DNA from: Uloborus plumipes
Taxonomy: Eukaryota; Arthropoda; Arachnida; Araneae; Uloboridae
DNA: 64,000 nt
Reading direction: 5' to 3'
Assembly: GCA_038373865.1 (NCBI GenBank)
Contig: JAXGGA010001186.1
Location: 1-64,000 of the forward strand
This document shows positions 34,510-46,211 of this stretch, piece after piece. The notes under the pieces are model-generated. The model worked only from the letters and a program-made list of their open reading frames with translations. It was not told where the DNA came from and made no database searches. The position numbers were made by a program, and so were the translations under genes. Every line of letters begins with the position of its first letter. The first letter of the stretch is position 1.

Positions 34510-34680
34510 TTTAATCTCTGACGCAACAAGGTAGCGGTAATATAAGTTTGACGCATCTGTGTATCATCTGCCTGTAGCACCGTACAGCCTAAACGGATAA
34601 ACCGATTTTGAAATTTTTTTTATTTGAAAGGTGAAGTGTTCTTAGCAAGGTCGCTTCTTCAGATGACATTAATTATCAAA
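34510..34680 (+). repeat. Dispersed repeat K, copy 2
   Basis: Blocks GACGCAACAAGG, AATATAAGTTTGACGC, CCTAAACGGATAAACCGATT and GTGTTCTTAGCAAGGTCGC occur in the same order as in copy 1 on the other strand. The CTGTCTGT run is shorter. Confidence 0.75.
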
Positions 34681-35091
34681 GATGTTTTAATTTGAAAATA
34701 ATTTTCACGATTTTTGAAGTGGAAATTTTCAACAATAATACCAAAAGAAAGAAAAAAAAATCTACGTATGAAAAATATGTTTCGAAATTAATGTAAAATA
34801 AAACTCGAATTATAGCGTTTTTCTAGCAATTGCGGTTGTGGCTTAAATCTACAGGATTGGAAACCGATGTCATTGTTGCAGACGAGGAAAGAAAACTCAA
34901 TGATTTAAAATGTTTATCTGTTGCCAGTTTCTATTCATTAGCAATTAAAATACTTGTAATTAATTTTAGTATAAGGATTTTCAATTTTCCCTCTTTATTC
35001 CACTTCTGCGACTAGCAAATTTTATAGTAAGGACTAGCTGCGTGGCCCGGCGTTGCACGGGCTGTAATGTAGTGAAGGCAGTTTGAGAAAA

Positions 35092-35332
35092 CTACTCGCC
35101 GCCAAGGCGGCTCGCCTTTGAAGTAGCGAGAAAAGTTTCAACAAACTACTCGCCACCAAGGCGACTCGCCTTTAAAGTAATGAAGAAAGTTTAAACAGTA
35201 TTCTCGCCGTCAAGGCGGCTCACCTTTACAGTCGCGAGAAAAGTTTCAAAAAACTACTCGCCGCCAAGGCGGCTCGCCTTTAAAGTACCAAGGAAAAGTG
35301 TAACAAACTACTCCCCGCTAGAGCGGCTCGCT
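35092..35332. repeat. 54-bp GC-rich tandem repeat, 4-5 units
   Basis: The start of ACTCGCC recurs at 35094, 35148, 35202 (one change), 35256 and 35310 (one change), exactly 54 bp apart. Each unit contains the palindrome GCCGCCAAGGCGGC or a variant, followed by TCGCCTTTAAAGTA. Confidence 0.95.
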
Positions 35333-35729
35333 AAAAAGCTTTCCTGCATCAAAGAATCAATCGAATTATTTGCACATGCTTCCTTAAAAATAAAGACGGT
35401 GTCAAGTAGCGCATACTTAGCACTCTCCCTAAATAACAAATAAAATTCCTTTCCAAAAACAATTATTTCCAAGCCTATTTCTTCCTGTAAAATTAATTGC
35501 AAAATTCTAAATGAAAAAGTTCTTTTAATATTTGGATCGCAGCCAAAAAAAGCCCCTTCTAAAAACAGCAAATTGCAATTTTATTTAAAAACACATTTTC
35601 AAAATGGTACCAGAGTAAAAATATGTCATTAATAATTAGAATAAAAACAATTGTTATAACTTTGTTATAACACGTATTCAAAATGACAATGGAAAAAAAA
35701 TAACACTCTTTCATTTTAAAAAGTTCAGT

Positions 35730-36945
35730 TTAATTAACGTTTTAATTTGAAATCGCAAATTTAAAATAGTTCAATAATTTAATTAACGTTTCAATTCAGA
35801 ATGGCAACGGTAAGAAATTAATGTCTTAGAATTTAAAATAGTTCGATAATTTAATTAACGTTCTAATTCAAAATGGCAACGGCAAGAAAAAAATATATTG
35901 GAATTTTAAATAGTTCAATAATTTAATTAACATTTTAATTCAAAATGGCAACGGTAAGAAATAAAAGTCTTGGAATTTTAAATAGTTCAATAATTAAATT
36001 AACGTTTTTATTCAAAATGGCAACGGTAAGAAATAATGTCTTAGAATTTAAAGTAGTTCAATAATTTAATTAACGTTTCAATTCAAAATGGCAACGGTAA
36101 GAAATTAATGTCTTGGAATTTTAAATAGTTCAATAATTTAATTAACGTTTTTATTCAAAATGGCAACGGTAAGAAATAATGTCTTAGAATTTAAAATAGT
36201 TCGATAATTTAATTAACGTTCTAATTCAAAATGGCAACGGCAAGAAAAAAATACATTGGAATTTTGAATAGTTCAATAATTTAATTAACGTTTTAATTAA
36301 AAATGGCAACGGTAAGAAATAAAAGTCTTGGAATTTTAAATAGTTCAATAATTTAATTAACGTTTTTATTCAAAATGGCAACGGTAAGAAATAATGTCTT
36401 AGAATTTAAAGTAGTTCAATAATTTAATTAACGTTTTTATTCAAAATGGCAACGGTAAGAAATAATGTCTTAGAATTTAAAATAGTTCAATAATTTAATT
36501 AACGTTCTAATTCAAAATGGCAACGGCAAGAAAAAAATATATTGGAATTTTAAATAGTTCAATAATTTAATTAACGTTTTAATTCAAAATGGCAACGGTA
36601 AGAAATAAAAGTCTTGGAATTTTAAATAGTGCAATAATTTAATTAACGTTTTAATCCAAAATGGCAACGGTAAGAAATAACGGTCTTGGAATTTTAAATA
36701 GTGCAATAATTTAATTAACGCTTTAATTTAAAATGGCAACGGAAAGAAATAAATGCCTTGGAATTTTAAATAGTGCAATAATTTAATTAACGCTTTAATT
36801 TAAAATGGCAACGGAAAGAAATAAATGTCTTGGAATTTTAAATAGTGCAATAATTTAATTAACGCTTTAATTCAAAATGGCAACGGAAAGAAATAAATGT
36901 CTTGGAATTTTAAAAGTGCAAAGAAATTAATTAACGTTTTAATTA
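35730..36945. repeat. 71/72-bp tandem array with higher-order pattern
   Basis: ATGGCAACGG recurs at 35801, 35873, 35945, 36017, 36088, 36160, 36231, 36303, 36375, 36446, 36517, 36589, 36661, 36733, 36805 and 36877, spacing 71 or 72 bp. Units share TAATTTAATTAACG and differ after ATGGCAACGG. The variant with GCAAGAAAAAAATA occurs at 35873, 36231 and 36517, i.e. five and four units apart, so blocks of units were duplicated together. Confidence 0.96.
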
Positions 36946-37115
36946 ATATCTCAGCTAATTAACGTCGTACAATTACGCGGTTGGTCTTATTGTCTTCCTT
37001 AGAAAATTTCAAATCGAATGGTATTATGTTTGATTCTTTACGCTCAGCGGTTTTTGAGGAGTTCAAGCTTCAGACGGACAGACAGACAGACGCGGACAGA
37101 TTTTAATAGTAGTAA

Positions 37116-38182
37116 TTATCTTTCCTCTTTTGTGCTCACCATACCCCCTCGAAAACAGTAAAATGTATTTAGATATAAAATGCTTTATGACCAGAGAAGT
37201 TCGTTTTAATATGAGATCGGCAATAAGGGTCTCGGGTTGTTTAACTTTTTTATTTAATTTTAGTTAAATTAAGACGAGCAATAAACAAAACGAAGAATCA
37301 CCGGTTTTGTTTATCAAACGTTACCTTGTTGAAAAGGTTTTGGAGAAGTTTGGTCGAATGGTAATGTAATTTTGCTCGAAGTCAGCCTTGAATAATGACT
37401 CAATTGAAATCACTTATATCTTCTGTTATTTTTTTATGAAGAGAAATGTAGCAAACATCTTCTTCTTCATAAAAAAAAACTTTCCATTGACATATAATAT
37501 TAAAGGGTGGGGGATGTTTTTGCCCCCCCCCCCCCAATTTGGGGAAGTATGCCCCGCCTTGATGAAGGACAGCCGAAAACGTCCCTTCATAATATCTTTG
37601 GGCTTACTTTTTTTTAATATATGGAGATAAAATACTAGATTTTGTCAAGTTCCGTAATAAGACAGTTCAATATTGTTATGCTTATAAATGGGTTTGGAGT
37701 TTCAAATAGAGATAAAATAGGAAAAAAAAAAGATAATGTGATTCGAGTTTTTTAACACTTACATCCTTTTGAAAAAAAGTCGAAATACAGTGATCTCTTT
37801 TCCGAACTAAACCTAGTTCTTTAGATGTAATATAGGAGAATAGCAGAATGATATGAAACTCTTTCGATGTTAGCGCCTCAGGCAAACTCATTGCGATGGT
37901 AAAGGCCATACATAAATAAAATATATCGCTCTTTCGTTTTGAGAAAATGGAATTTTCAATATCAACCATGTCAGCTAGAACCAATTAAAAAAAAAAAAAC
38001 ATAATGCTTTATGGGAACGATTTATGCTTGTGTCTTTTTTGATGAGTCGGAAGAAAAAGTTTTTTTTTGTTTTTTTGGGGGGTATTTATTTTCCTATTCG
38101 TGTAAGAACTAAGACTAAATGTCTTCAGAAACTTTTGACTTCGTGTTAAGAAACAGCTAAATATCTTGTAATGAGAAAATTG
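37116..38182. other. Unassigned interval
   Basis: No element recognised. A run of 13 C lies at 37523-37535. Confidence 0.4.
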
Positions 38183-38627
38183 CAATGTTGAGCCCGCTTA
38201 ATGGAATTGAAATTTTTATGCAAAAATATTCTAGTAGACGGGATATTCCATTATACAGAATCAAAATAATACATCACAACGGTTTGGAACATTGAAAATA
38301 CGTTACATTAAGCGGATATTCTCTTCTACATTACATTCTCTTCTTTCTCTCTTCTTTCTTTCTCTCTTTACATTCTCTTCTACATTCTACATTAAGCGGA
38401 TATAGTCTCCCAGGTAGTACGACAGTTGAACTACAGATTTCTTTTCCATTGAAAAGAGAAGGTATAAACTGTCGTACCAGACGTATGAAACCTTGAAAAA
38501 ATCCCTGGCTCCAAAGGGTTAGAGTGAGAATTTCAACCCCGTCCTCTAAAGAAAAAAGACATAGTACAACATGTGTACCGCCCGGTTCCTAAAGGTTAAC
38601 CGATATTCTAAATAGCGGGCTCTACTG
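38183..38627. mobile_element. Pogo/Tigger-like non-coding element
   Basis: The right end, read as complement, is CAGTAGAGCCCGCTATTTAG followed by AATATCGG; the left end reads CAATGTTGAGCCCGCTTAAT. Both share GAGCCCGCT at the same place. The interior contains a CT-rich patch flanked by two copies of TACATTAAGCGGATAT (38301 and 38387 region). Confidence 0.55.
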
Positions 38628-39171
38628 TATTTTCGATTAAGAAGCTATAATTTTAAAGAAAATATTTTTTTGCACTGAATTGTGTTAATTATTATAGCCT
38701 AAAGTAAAAACTTATTTTAGGGTGAATACAAGCTAGAATAAAAGAAGTGCAGTGCGACACAAAAGTTTAGACACAATGCCAATATATGAATAAAAAGAAC
38801 GAAATGCTTTCAAATTTCTATTGCAGTATGGTCCCAAATACGAGTCTCTGGAGTTTTAAAAAATATAACCGAAACAAAAAAAGGAAATTACAAACGACTT
38901 TTTTTTTTTTTTTTTTTTGCTGCCGCCAAAAGGTTTGGACACAAGTCAGATTTTTTTGCAAATAACTCTTAAAGTTTGATTGGTGGAGGGAAGGCGAGAC
39001 TTTTTTCTTCAACTATAAAGTGCAGACAGAGATTGCTCAATGAATAATCAAAATCCCAAAATCTCTGTATTTCTCGTGCAAAGAAGATGAGAAAGTTTGG
39101 AAGCGAAATTTGAAAATGAACGCACTTTGCTAGTTTTTTGTCTTTTAAATCGGCAATATAGTATAGTTGTA

Positions 39172-40072
39172 GGGGAAAGTGGGGCAAAGTGAAATGATAA
39201 AATATTTTCACAGTTTGCAGCACCACCAATCTAGCAATATTTTAACCAAGTTCCTAACATAAGTTAATTCCTGTCAAAAAGTAAGTTGCTCCAAAGAAGA
39301 ACGAAAAAAATAATGTGAGCCATATTCAAAATTTGATACCTTTATTGTAATATTCGTGGTTTTTCAAAAATATTTCTTAGTATTATAAAATAATATAATT
39401 TTTGTAATTTCCATTTAAACTATTAATTGAGATCTACTGATGTCCAGTGCAGTCCCTAGTTAATTTATATTAGGTATTTTTTTATTTTAAATGTTCAGCG
39501 TAATTTGTCAAGTGCAAGCTTGGCAAAGTGGATGGGGCAAGTGAAATAGTTCATTTCGTTTACTTATTCATTCTTTTATTAAATCAAGTACGTATTTCTT
39601 CATTAATTAATTTATTTACATGCTTTTACTTAATGAAAAAGTAAATAAGTGAGTAAATAACTCCTTTTCTTATTCATTCTCGATTTTATTCACTCATTTA
39701 TTTTTCTCACTTATTAATTAGTTCATTGTTTCAGTTATTTACTTATTCGTTTATGGTTCATTAACAATTTTTTTTGTTCATTTAAGCATTTATTTGATAA
39801 AAATTACTGTTAATCGTCGAATAGAAAACCTTTCATTACAAAAATGTTTTGTTTTTCACTTTGGCCAATGATTTTTTGATGCGAAAATTTTCCACATTTT
39901 TTTGAACGTACAACATAACTGCCAAAGACCAAGAATAATATTTCAACAAAAAATGTATCACAAAATACATTATCCTTTCTTTGTGTACATTATTTTTTAG
40001 AGCGAATTTCCCATTTGTTCCTTTTAAACCAGGTAAGTAAACTAAACTATTTCACATTACCCCATATTCCCC
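39172..40072. mobile_element. Family F element, GGGGAAAGTGGGGCAAAG ends
   Basis: Flanked by TA (39170-39171, 40073-40074). The left end GGGGAAAGTGGGGCAAAGTG and right end TTCACATTACCCCATATTCCCC are imperfect terminal repeats. D copy 2 has the empty site GTAGTACATTG, so the insertion is proven. 901 bp, non-coding, probably Tc1/mariner-type by its TA duplication. Confidence 0.9.
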
Positions 40073-40200
40073 TACATTGTTTTTTACTTCGTAAAGAGCA
40101 AATTCAAACATGGGTATCGATCAAAAAGGTCACGAAAAATTATGTTTCTTAAGGAGGAAGGAATTGAAAAAACGGCTCGAATTGACAACTCGCCCCTTAA

Positions 40201-40898
40201 GGGGTTACAGTACCTCAAAAATGACCAAAATACCAAAAAAATTGTATTGCTTATTTCAAAAGTAAAAGTTATTTAAAACACTCAGAAAAAAATAGCATTG
40301 TTCTAGCTTAATTATTTAAAAAGTTATGAGCGACTTTAGGGCATGCATGCTATGTGTTCTAATGGAAAAGCCAAACTTTAAGTGCTTTTTCTCGGTGATC
40401 AGTTTTTAGTGTTTCTATGTTACTGGAAATGCTAAGGAATTTTTTCTATAAAAGATATAACTTTAAAGCAATATTTTTTGCACTCAGGATAATATATTTA
40501 ACAAAACTGTGCATTGAATAAGCGTTTTATAAATTACAAAAATTTTTAGAGTTTGTTAAACCTCGAAGAACAAAATTTTCTGAGAATTTTTTACATAAAA
40601 GGTCACAAAATATTTTTTAATCAAAATATAAGAAAGTGAATGCACAGATTTGTTGAGGTAATCCTTCTGATCATTTCACAAAAAGAAATTTTAAAATTAG
40701 TGCAGAAACAAAAAACCCTTAGTGTTTTTAAAAAATTGAAATTTTCTTGCATTTTTCAAATTTTCAAAAAAAGTTTTCAAAATTTTTAATGTTTGAAAAT
40801 AAATTATTGATTGTTAAACAAGTGCAGAAACAAATATTTCAAAGAATTAACTTTTTCACTTAAATTAAAGAAATTTGTTAGAAAGGTACTGTAAGCCC
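40201..40898 (+). mobile_element. TTAA element, family E, copy 2, uninterrupted
   Basis: TTAA flanks (40197-40200, 40899-40902), ends GGGGTTACAGTAC and GTACTGTAAGCCC. It sits in the left arm of D copy 1; the empty site CGCCCCTTAATCCTAC is present in D copy 2 (about 61975-61990), and the opposite arm of D copy 1 is also empty at this point. Confidence 0.94.
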
Positions 40899-41400
40899 TT
40901 AATCCTACAAAGCTTTAACTTGGATCAAAAACAGCACGTGGCAGCATAAGTAAATGAACAACTGAATCGGAATGCGTCAAAAAACAGAAAAATTGTACTT
41001 GATCCTATTCAGAAATAGTTTCCCAAATAAGCCAGATTTTAATAGAAAAGCAGCACATGTATCATCGTGACTAAAAAATAAATGTTACTTTCTCTGATGA
41101 AAATTATTAAAATTTGGATGACCTAGAGGGATTATATTTGTACCAGCGTGACTTGAGAAAAGATCCGATGAGCAAACTGTGTGCTGCTTTTACCATTAAA
41201 ATCTGGTTTATTAGGGACACTGTTTCCGCAAAGACTCAACAAACAATTCTTTTTTTTTGATGCATCCCGATTTAGTTGTTCATCTACCTATTCTGTCACG
41301 TGCTGTTTTTGACCCAAGTTGAAGTTTTGTAGGATTAAGAGGCAAATCGTCAGATTGAGCTGGGTTTTTTTTTTCAATTTCTTCATCCTTAAGAAAGATA

Positions 41401-41570
41401 CAGGCCCGTCACTTAGGGGGGGGGCAGGGGGGTCAATTCCACCCCCGGCTTTGAGAAATCAATGTATTTACATAGAAGTGGGCGTGATTTTTTATGTTTT
41501 CCGATGAAATTACATTGTGTTTGGACCCTTTGCCCCCCCCCCCCTGGAAAAACTTGAAATGACGTCCCTG
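41401..41570. mobile_element. hAT-type MITE, family G, copy 1
   Basis: Ends CAGGCCCGTCACTTAGG and GAAATGACGTCCCTG. The 8-bp flanks are GAAAGATA (41393-41400) and GAAACATA (41571-41578); D copy 2 has GAAATATA at the empty site. An 8-bp duplication with CAGG ends is the hAT signature. The interior carries runs of G and C. Confidence 0.92.
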
Positions 41571-42048
41571 GAAACATAATTTTTCTTTACCTTTTTGATC
41601 CATACGCATGTCTGAATTTGCTCTTCAGGAAGTAAAAAACAACGTACATACATACTAGGGTCGATTTAAAAGACAAAAAATTAGCAAAGTTGGCTCATTT
41701 CCAAATTTTGCTTCCAAACTTTCTCATCTTCTTTCATGAGAATTACAGAGATTTTGCGATTTTTATTATTCATTCAGCAATCTCTGCACTTAATATTCGA
41801 AGAAAAAAGTCCCCTTTTCCTCCACCAATCGCATTTCAAGAGATATTTGTATAAAATCCGATTTTTTGCGACAGCAAAAAAAAAAAAAAATGTCTTTTGT
41901 AATTTCCGATTCGGTTATATTTTTAAAAACTCCAGAGACTTATTTGGGGCCATATTGTCTACCTGCAGTAGAAATTTGAAAGCATTCAGCTGAATAGTTT
42001 TCTTTTATTCATATATTGGCATTGTGTCTAAACTTTTACATCGTACTG

Positions 42049-42603
42049 TTTCTTCTTTCTACATAGAATCTAAAAAGTTTGTAGAAACGAAATGTTTGAA
42101 TGTGATGCGGAGTAAAAGTATCCTTAAAAAGGGTTTTTGTTTGAAGTAACCTTGAAACATATAGTTCAACCTTAGACCATATAGAAAAAGCACAGGGTTG
42201 CTTCGGAGCTGCCAACATGAAACACATTTTTTTTAAAAGCTGTTACTCTTCATTTGCAAAGGTGCTCGAAGGAGCTCAGATGCAGTTCTTTCCAATTTTC
42301 GACTCTTATATATCAAACCGTACGATATCTTTTTTTCCATTTTTCAAGGAGTTTTACGAATGTACAGTACAGAACAGTGTATTACAGTACAGATATTTTT
42401 ACAGCAAATTGTACCAAAAAACATGAACGATTACAGTGCCAGTTGATAAACTGCGAAACTTACTATGCAAAGTACTCCATTTCCGTTCACCAGATGTGTC
42501 CCAATTTGTATGGTGGATAGCAAATCCGAATTTCTAATCTAAAGCCCCCAGGTTAGATCCTTGCCGCTCGTATCCCGCGCTTTTCTACTCCAGTTTTTCT
42601 ACC
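42049..42603. other. Unassigned interval
   Basis: No element recognised; two overlapping open frames (42217-42520) have no known domain. Confidence 0.4.
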
Positions 42604-42702
42604 TTAAAATTTTACAGTAAAAGAAGATTTTACGGTAAAAGTTACTGGCAGCATGAATGCCAGTAACTTTTAGCGTAAAACTTCGGGAAATTTTTAACAG
42701 GT
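42604..42702. mobile_element. MITE family C, short copy
   Basis: It contains TTTTACGGTAAAAGTTACTGG and a GCAGCATGAATGCC centre then CAGTAACTTTTAGCGTAAAA, ending AATTTTTAACAGGTA as in the long C copy. About 100 bp, lacking the tRNA-like interior. Confidence 0.75.
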
Positions 42703-42841
42703 AAATTTTTAACTCTTATTTGTTGGATATTAAACCTTGTTGACCGGTGGCAATTCGTCACGCAGCATGCAGATGCCGAAAAAAAGTCACACAAAGTTGT
42801 TTAGTGGCAAGGATTTAGTGAGAATAGACATGTTTCGTGAA

Positions 42842-43014
42842 GTAATGTTAAAAATGGTCGGCATACAATTTATTCCAGCTACCAGTCGTGCTGTAAAGTG
42901 TTCGGCAATCAGCATCAACCAATTAAAAACAGAGAAATTTTCTGCTCAGTAACGTTAAAAATAGTCGGCCTTAAAAGTATTCTAGTTACAAGTAGGGTGT
43001 ATAGTGGTTGAGTA
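42842..43014 (+). repeat. Two diverged tandem units of 109 bp
   Basis: GTAATGTTAAAAATGGTCGG at 42842 and GTAACGTTAAAAATAGTCGG at 42951 begin blocks of about 64 bp that align throughout. A third, inverted trace (TATTTTTAACATTGCCGAG) lies near 43300. GGGCACCCTGTA near 43547-43558 resembles a mariner end, but nothing pairs with it. Confidence 0.6.
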
Positions 43015-43574
43015 GAATGAAATACAAGTTCGCATTTCCTGATCGCATAGATTTTTTGGGAGAAATGCATCATACACCTAGCGTATGCCACCAATGTAGC
43101 AGGAGCTTTGAAACAGCATTACGGATGATTATGCCAGTTTATCACCAGCTTAATTCAACGTGCAGCGGGAAGTGCAGCCTGACGTTCAGATGTATATTTG
43201 TGCTAAAATGCATACTCATTACAGATAGATGAGGCTCCTTTACGGCAAGTTTTTTTTTTTTTTCAATGTTATCAAACATAGGTGTTTTTAGGCTATTTTT
43301 AACATTGCCGAGTTGATAATGTCTTTTCTTTCTTAATTTTAATGATGCTGAACAACTTCATAACTGACTTTTCCCCTGTATCTCTTACCTTCGCCGAGAT
43401 AAGAGCGTTAACTATGAATTTTACCTCCAGGTAATGCTGTAAACGACTTCATTGTGTAGCGTACGGAAATTTTAGTAGACCTGACTCCAAATTTTAACTT
43501 TTCTGTCTTGCCGTTCAGAAGTTACGTATTAAGAAGAATTCCAGTAGGGCACCCTGTATATTCTTAACCCTATA

Positions 43575-43913
43575 TACTGCAAAAAATGAACAGTTGTTCT
43601 CACAGTATAATACTGGAAGAAGAAGTTCTAAATTAAAACTGTAAAATCCATCGTAATAAACTATGAAACTAGTACTTTTTGTTTCTTAATGTGAAAAGTT
43701 AATTTATTGCAGTAAAATTTTGCTGTATTATACTGTAAAAACAACAGCATAATAATGACAGCAGAGGTTCCAGTTCAAAAATGTAAAATGCACGGTAATA
43801 AACTGTAAAATTTTCAATTTTACAGTTTATTACTGAAAAATTAGAAATTTTTAGTTTATTAATATAAACTTAGCTGTATTATACTGCAAAAGCATCATTC
43901 CTTTTTTACAGTG
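43575..43913 (+). mobile_element. MITE family B, copy 10
   Basis: Starts TACTGCAAAAAATGAACAG, ends TTTTTTTACAGTG; the right TA has become CA. Two diverged monomers inside. Confidence 0.87.
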
Positions 43914-44665
43914 CATGCTGCTGTATACACCACGCAGGTTTACATTAATAGTATGTATTTGTGCCTCGTCTATATACTGGAGAAAAAATTCGTAAGTCTT
44001 CAGGGTAAGGAATTTGAATTTTTTTATTCTGTTTAAACCAGATTTTGAGAAAGCAATCGACTCCCCGTTTTGTATTTTCAAAACACAAACGAGAAAAAGC
44101 GTCTTTTCTTGATTTTACTCTTCAAGTGTCTCCATAAAAACTATATTCACTTCTTTAAAATGTAGCGGTTGTCGAAGCGGAGTTTCAGTATCTTGAATAA
44201 TTTTCTCCGAAATAGCCGGAAAACGAGAACTCTTTTTAATTAAAAAAAATGAAATAAAAAAAAGTGAAAGCGGCTCCATTCTCTTTCGGCAAAAGAATTT
44301 GCATTAAGACAGGTTGATCATCTCCCGGAAGTTTGGATGAATGTTACTTGGAAGAAGGAGTGAAGATTAAAAATGTTTTCTTCGAACATGAGCGGACAAA
44401 AAGTAAAACAATTCGAACGTTTTTTGTCGGAGATTTCCTGAATTATTCATGACTTTCAATCGGGAATCTGCAAATGCAGTTTTGTTTTTACCTCGCTGAC
44501 ATTTTTATGGCTTTTAAAATATAGTTTATTGAATGATTCTTTGAGTTCATTTTTCACGTTCAAATATTCTTTCGCCTGAAAGGAAAGAGAAATTTGAATG
44601 CAATAGAAATTGCATTAGTAAAATAAACTATTGCGCGCCTTATTCTTAAAATAAGATTTTATATG
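43914..44665. other. Unassigned interval
   Basis: No gene or repeat boundary recognised. Confidence 0.4.
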
Positions 44666-45205
44666 CACTGCAAAAAATAAACTGTTGTTTTTGCAGGATA
44701 ATACTGAAAGCTGAGATTTCAGTTTAAAACTATAAAAGCACAGTAATGAACTGTAAAACTAACTATTCTACAGTTTATTACTGTAAAGTTAGCAATTTTT
44801 CAGTTTATTACCATAAAGTTAGCGGTATCCTACTGTAAAAACTACATAATGCTGGCAACAGAGTCTCCAGTTTAAAACTGTAAAATGCACAGTAATAAAC
44901 TGTAAAACTAGCAATTTTACAGTTTATTACTGTACACTAGCAATTTTACAGTTTGCTACTGTAAAATTAGTATTTTTACAGTTTATTACGGTAAAATTAG
45001 CTGTATTATACTGTAAAAACAATATTCATATTTTACAGCGATTGCAAAAGATTATCCATTCGTTTCTGATAATTCGTTACTGGCAGCTGAGTTTCCAGTT
45101 TAAAACTGTAAAATGCACAGTAATAAACTGAAACTAGCAATTTTAGTTTATTACTGTAAAATTACCTGTATTTTACTGTAAAAGCAATATCTATATTTTA
45201 CAGTG
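44666..45205 (+). mobile_element. MITE family B, copy 11, with extra end
   Basis: It starts CACTGCAAAAAATAAACTG. A first end-like block (TTTTACAGCG) occurs at 45031-45040, then after about 25 unrelated bases another B segment (ACTGGCAGCTGAG) runs to CAGTG at 45205. It may be two overlapping copies or a copy with a duplicated right part. Confidence 0.82.
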
Positions 45206-45666
45206 CCTGAGCCACCTTCATTTATTGCCTCGCATTTGCTTCCTTCTCCGATTCTTCCCTCACTGTCTTAATGAGCAGACTTTTCTTAAAATTCCTTTTA
45301 GGCAGTCCCTTCCCGGAGTTGCAGGCAAGCAAACTTTCGCTTCCGAATGACCCCCGGGATCCGGCACCTGAGCGTGTCCCCCCCGGGCGACCGCTAATTA
45401 ATCCATTCGAAATGCAGCGTCGCGTTTATCGCATTAACGCCAAATCCCATTAGTCCACACGTTACTTTCTGTAAATGACGACCAGAAAAGCGAAAAAAAA
45501 AAAAAAAAATCCTTTGTTTCATTAGCTTCCGCTCATTGATATTTTTTTCTGCTCTAAAAGAGGCCGCCTCTGAAAGATTTATAAAGTTGTCTTGTCGATG
45601 TTTATTTTCCTAAGGAAACATCAAATGATTGATTTATCTGAAATGTGTGTGTGTTTTCGTTCGCTA
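45206..45666. other. GC-richer unique-looking interval
   Basis: Between about 45290 and 45480 the sequence is less AT-rich and contains CTAATTAATCC and CGCGTTTATCGCATTAACGC. No protein domain is visible. It could be a conserved non-coding element, but that needs comparison with related genomes. Confidence 0.35.
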
Positions 45667-46196
45667 CACTGCAAAAAATAAACCGTTGTTTTTACAGTAC
45701 CGTAAAGTCGGGTTACTTGGACCCTAAGGGGTTACTTGAGCCCATTACAGTAAAATGATAAAATCTAGGTTTGGTACTTATTAGTTGAAGACTTGCACGT
45801 AGTTCCTCGTTTCTCCTCTAGGTAGAAGCACTCTGCAGTCTCTAATGCTAGTACCAAACCCAGATATTATCATTTTACTGTGGGCTCAAGTAACCTCCTT
45901 GTGGGTCCAAGTAACCCGACTTTACGGTATAGTACTGGGAGCAGAGTTTCCAGTTTGAAACTGCAAAATGCGCAGCAATAAACATCAAAACTAACCATTT
46001 TACAGTTTATTACTGTAAAGCAGCAATTTTACAGTTTATTACCACAAAATTAGCTGTATTATACTGTAAAAATAATGGTATAATACTGGCAGCTGAGGTT
46101 CCAGTTTTAAACTGTTAAATGCATGGTAATAAACTGTAAAATTAGCGATTTTACAGTTTATTACTTTAAAATTTGCAATTTAATAGTTAAGTACTG
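45667..46196 (+). mobile_element. MITE family B, copy 12, carrying MITE H
   Basis: It starts CACTGCAAAAAATAAACCG (TA at 45665-45666). MITE H has inserted at a TA in the left end. The right end is missing: B sequence stops near 46196, where the Tc1 remnant begins. Confidence 0.85.
45700..45927. mobile_element. Foldback MITE H inside B copy 12
   Basis: TA flanks (45698-45699, 45928-45929). Arms begin CCGTAAAGTCGGGTTACTTG and are complementary for about 85 bp, including GGGTTACTTGAGCCCA against TGGGCTCAAGTAACC. 228 bp. Removing it rejoins ACAGTA with TAGTACTGG of family B. Confidence 0.92.
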
Positions 46197-46211
46197 TAAT
46201 GCGTGATTCTT

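Larger units (their letters stand above)
35033..37115 (-). mobile_element. Helitron-like element filled with tandem arrays
   Basis: On the minus strand the right-hand terminus reads GGCCACGCAGCTAGT, preceded by a GC-rich hairpin (CCCGTGCAACGCCGGG), i.e. a Helitron-type CTAGT 3' end at 35033. The opposite boundary is approximate, near the CAGACAGACAGACGCGG stretch at 37080-37115. The interior holds a 54-bp and a 71/72-bp tandem array and no transposase. Helitron assignment is inferred from one terminus. Confidence 0.55.
38750..42048. mobile_element. Foldback family D, copy 1, with three insertions
   Basis: It starts CAGTGCGACACAAAAGTTTA and ends with the complement (CTAAACTTTTACATCGTACTG). 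After removing the inserted elements F, E and G with their duplications, about 1516 bp remain, against 1530 bp in the uninterrupted copy at 61438. The two arms are complementary for about 750 bp. No recognisable protein; open frames in the arms are mirror images. Confidence 0.92.

Noticed and set aside
38330..38400. A CT-rich tract as a regulatory GAGA-type site
   Set aside because: It lies inside a pogo-like element between direct repeats of TACATTAAGCGGATAT and is better explained as a local microsatellite expansion.
42217..42520. Two overlapping frames as a possible gene
   Set aside because: Phe/Tyr-rich translation of AT-rich DNA; no motif and no promoter evidence.
43547..43558. A second mariner element ending GGGCACCCTGTA
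   Set aside because: No partner terminal repeat or transposase sequence was found within a plausible distance.
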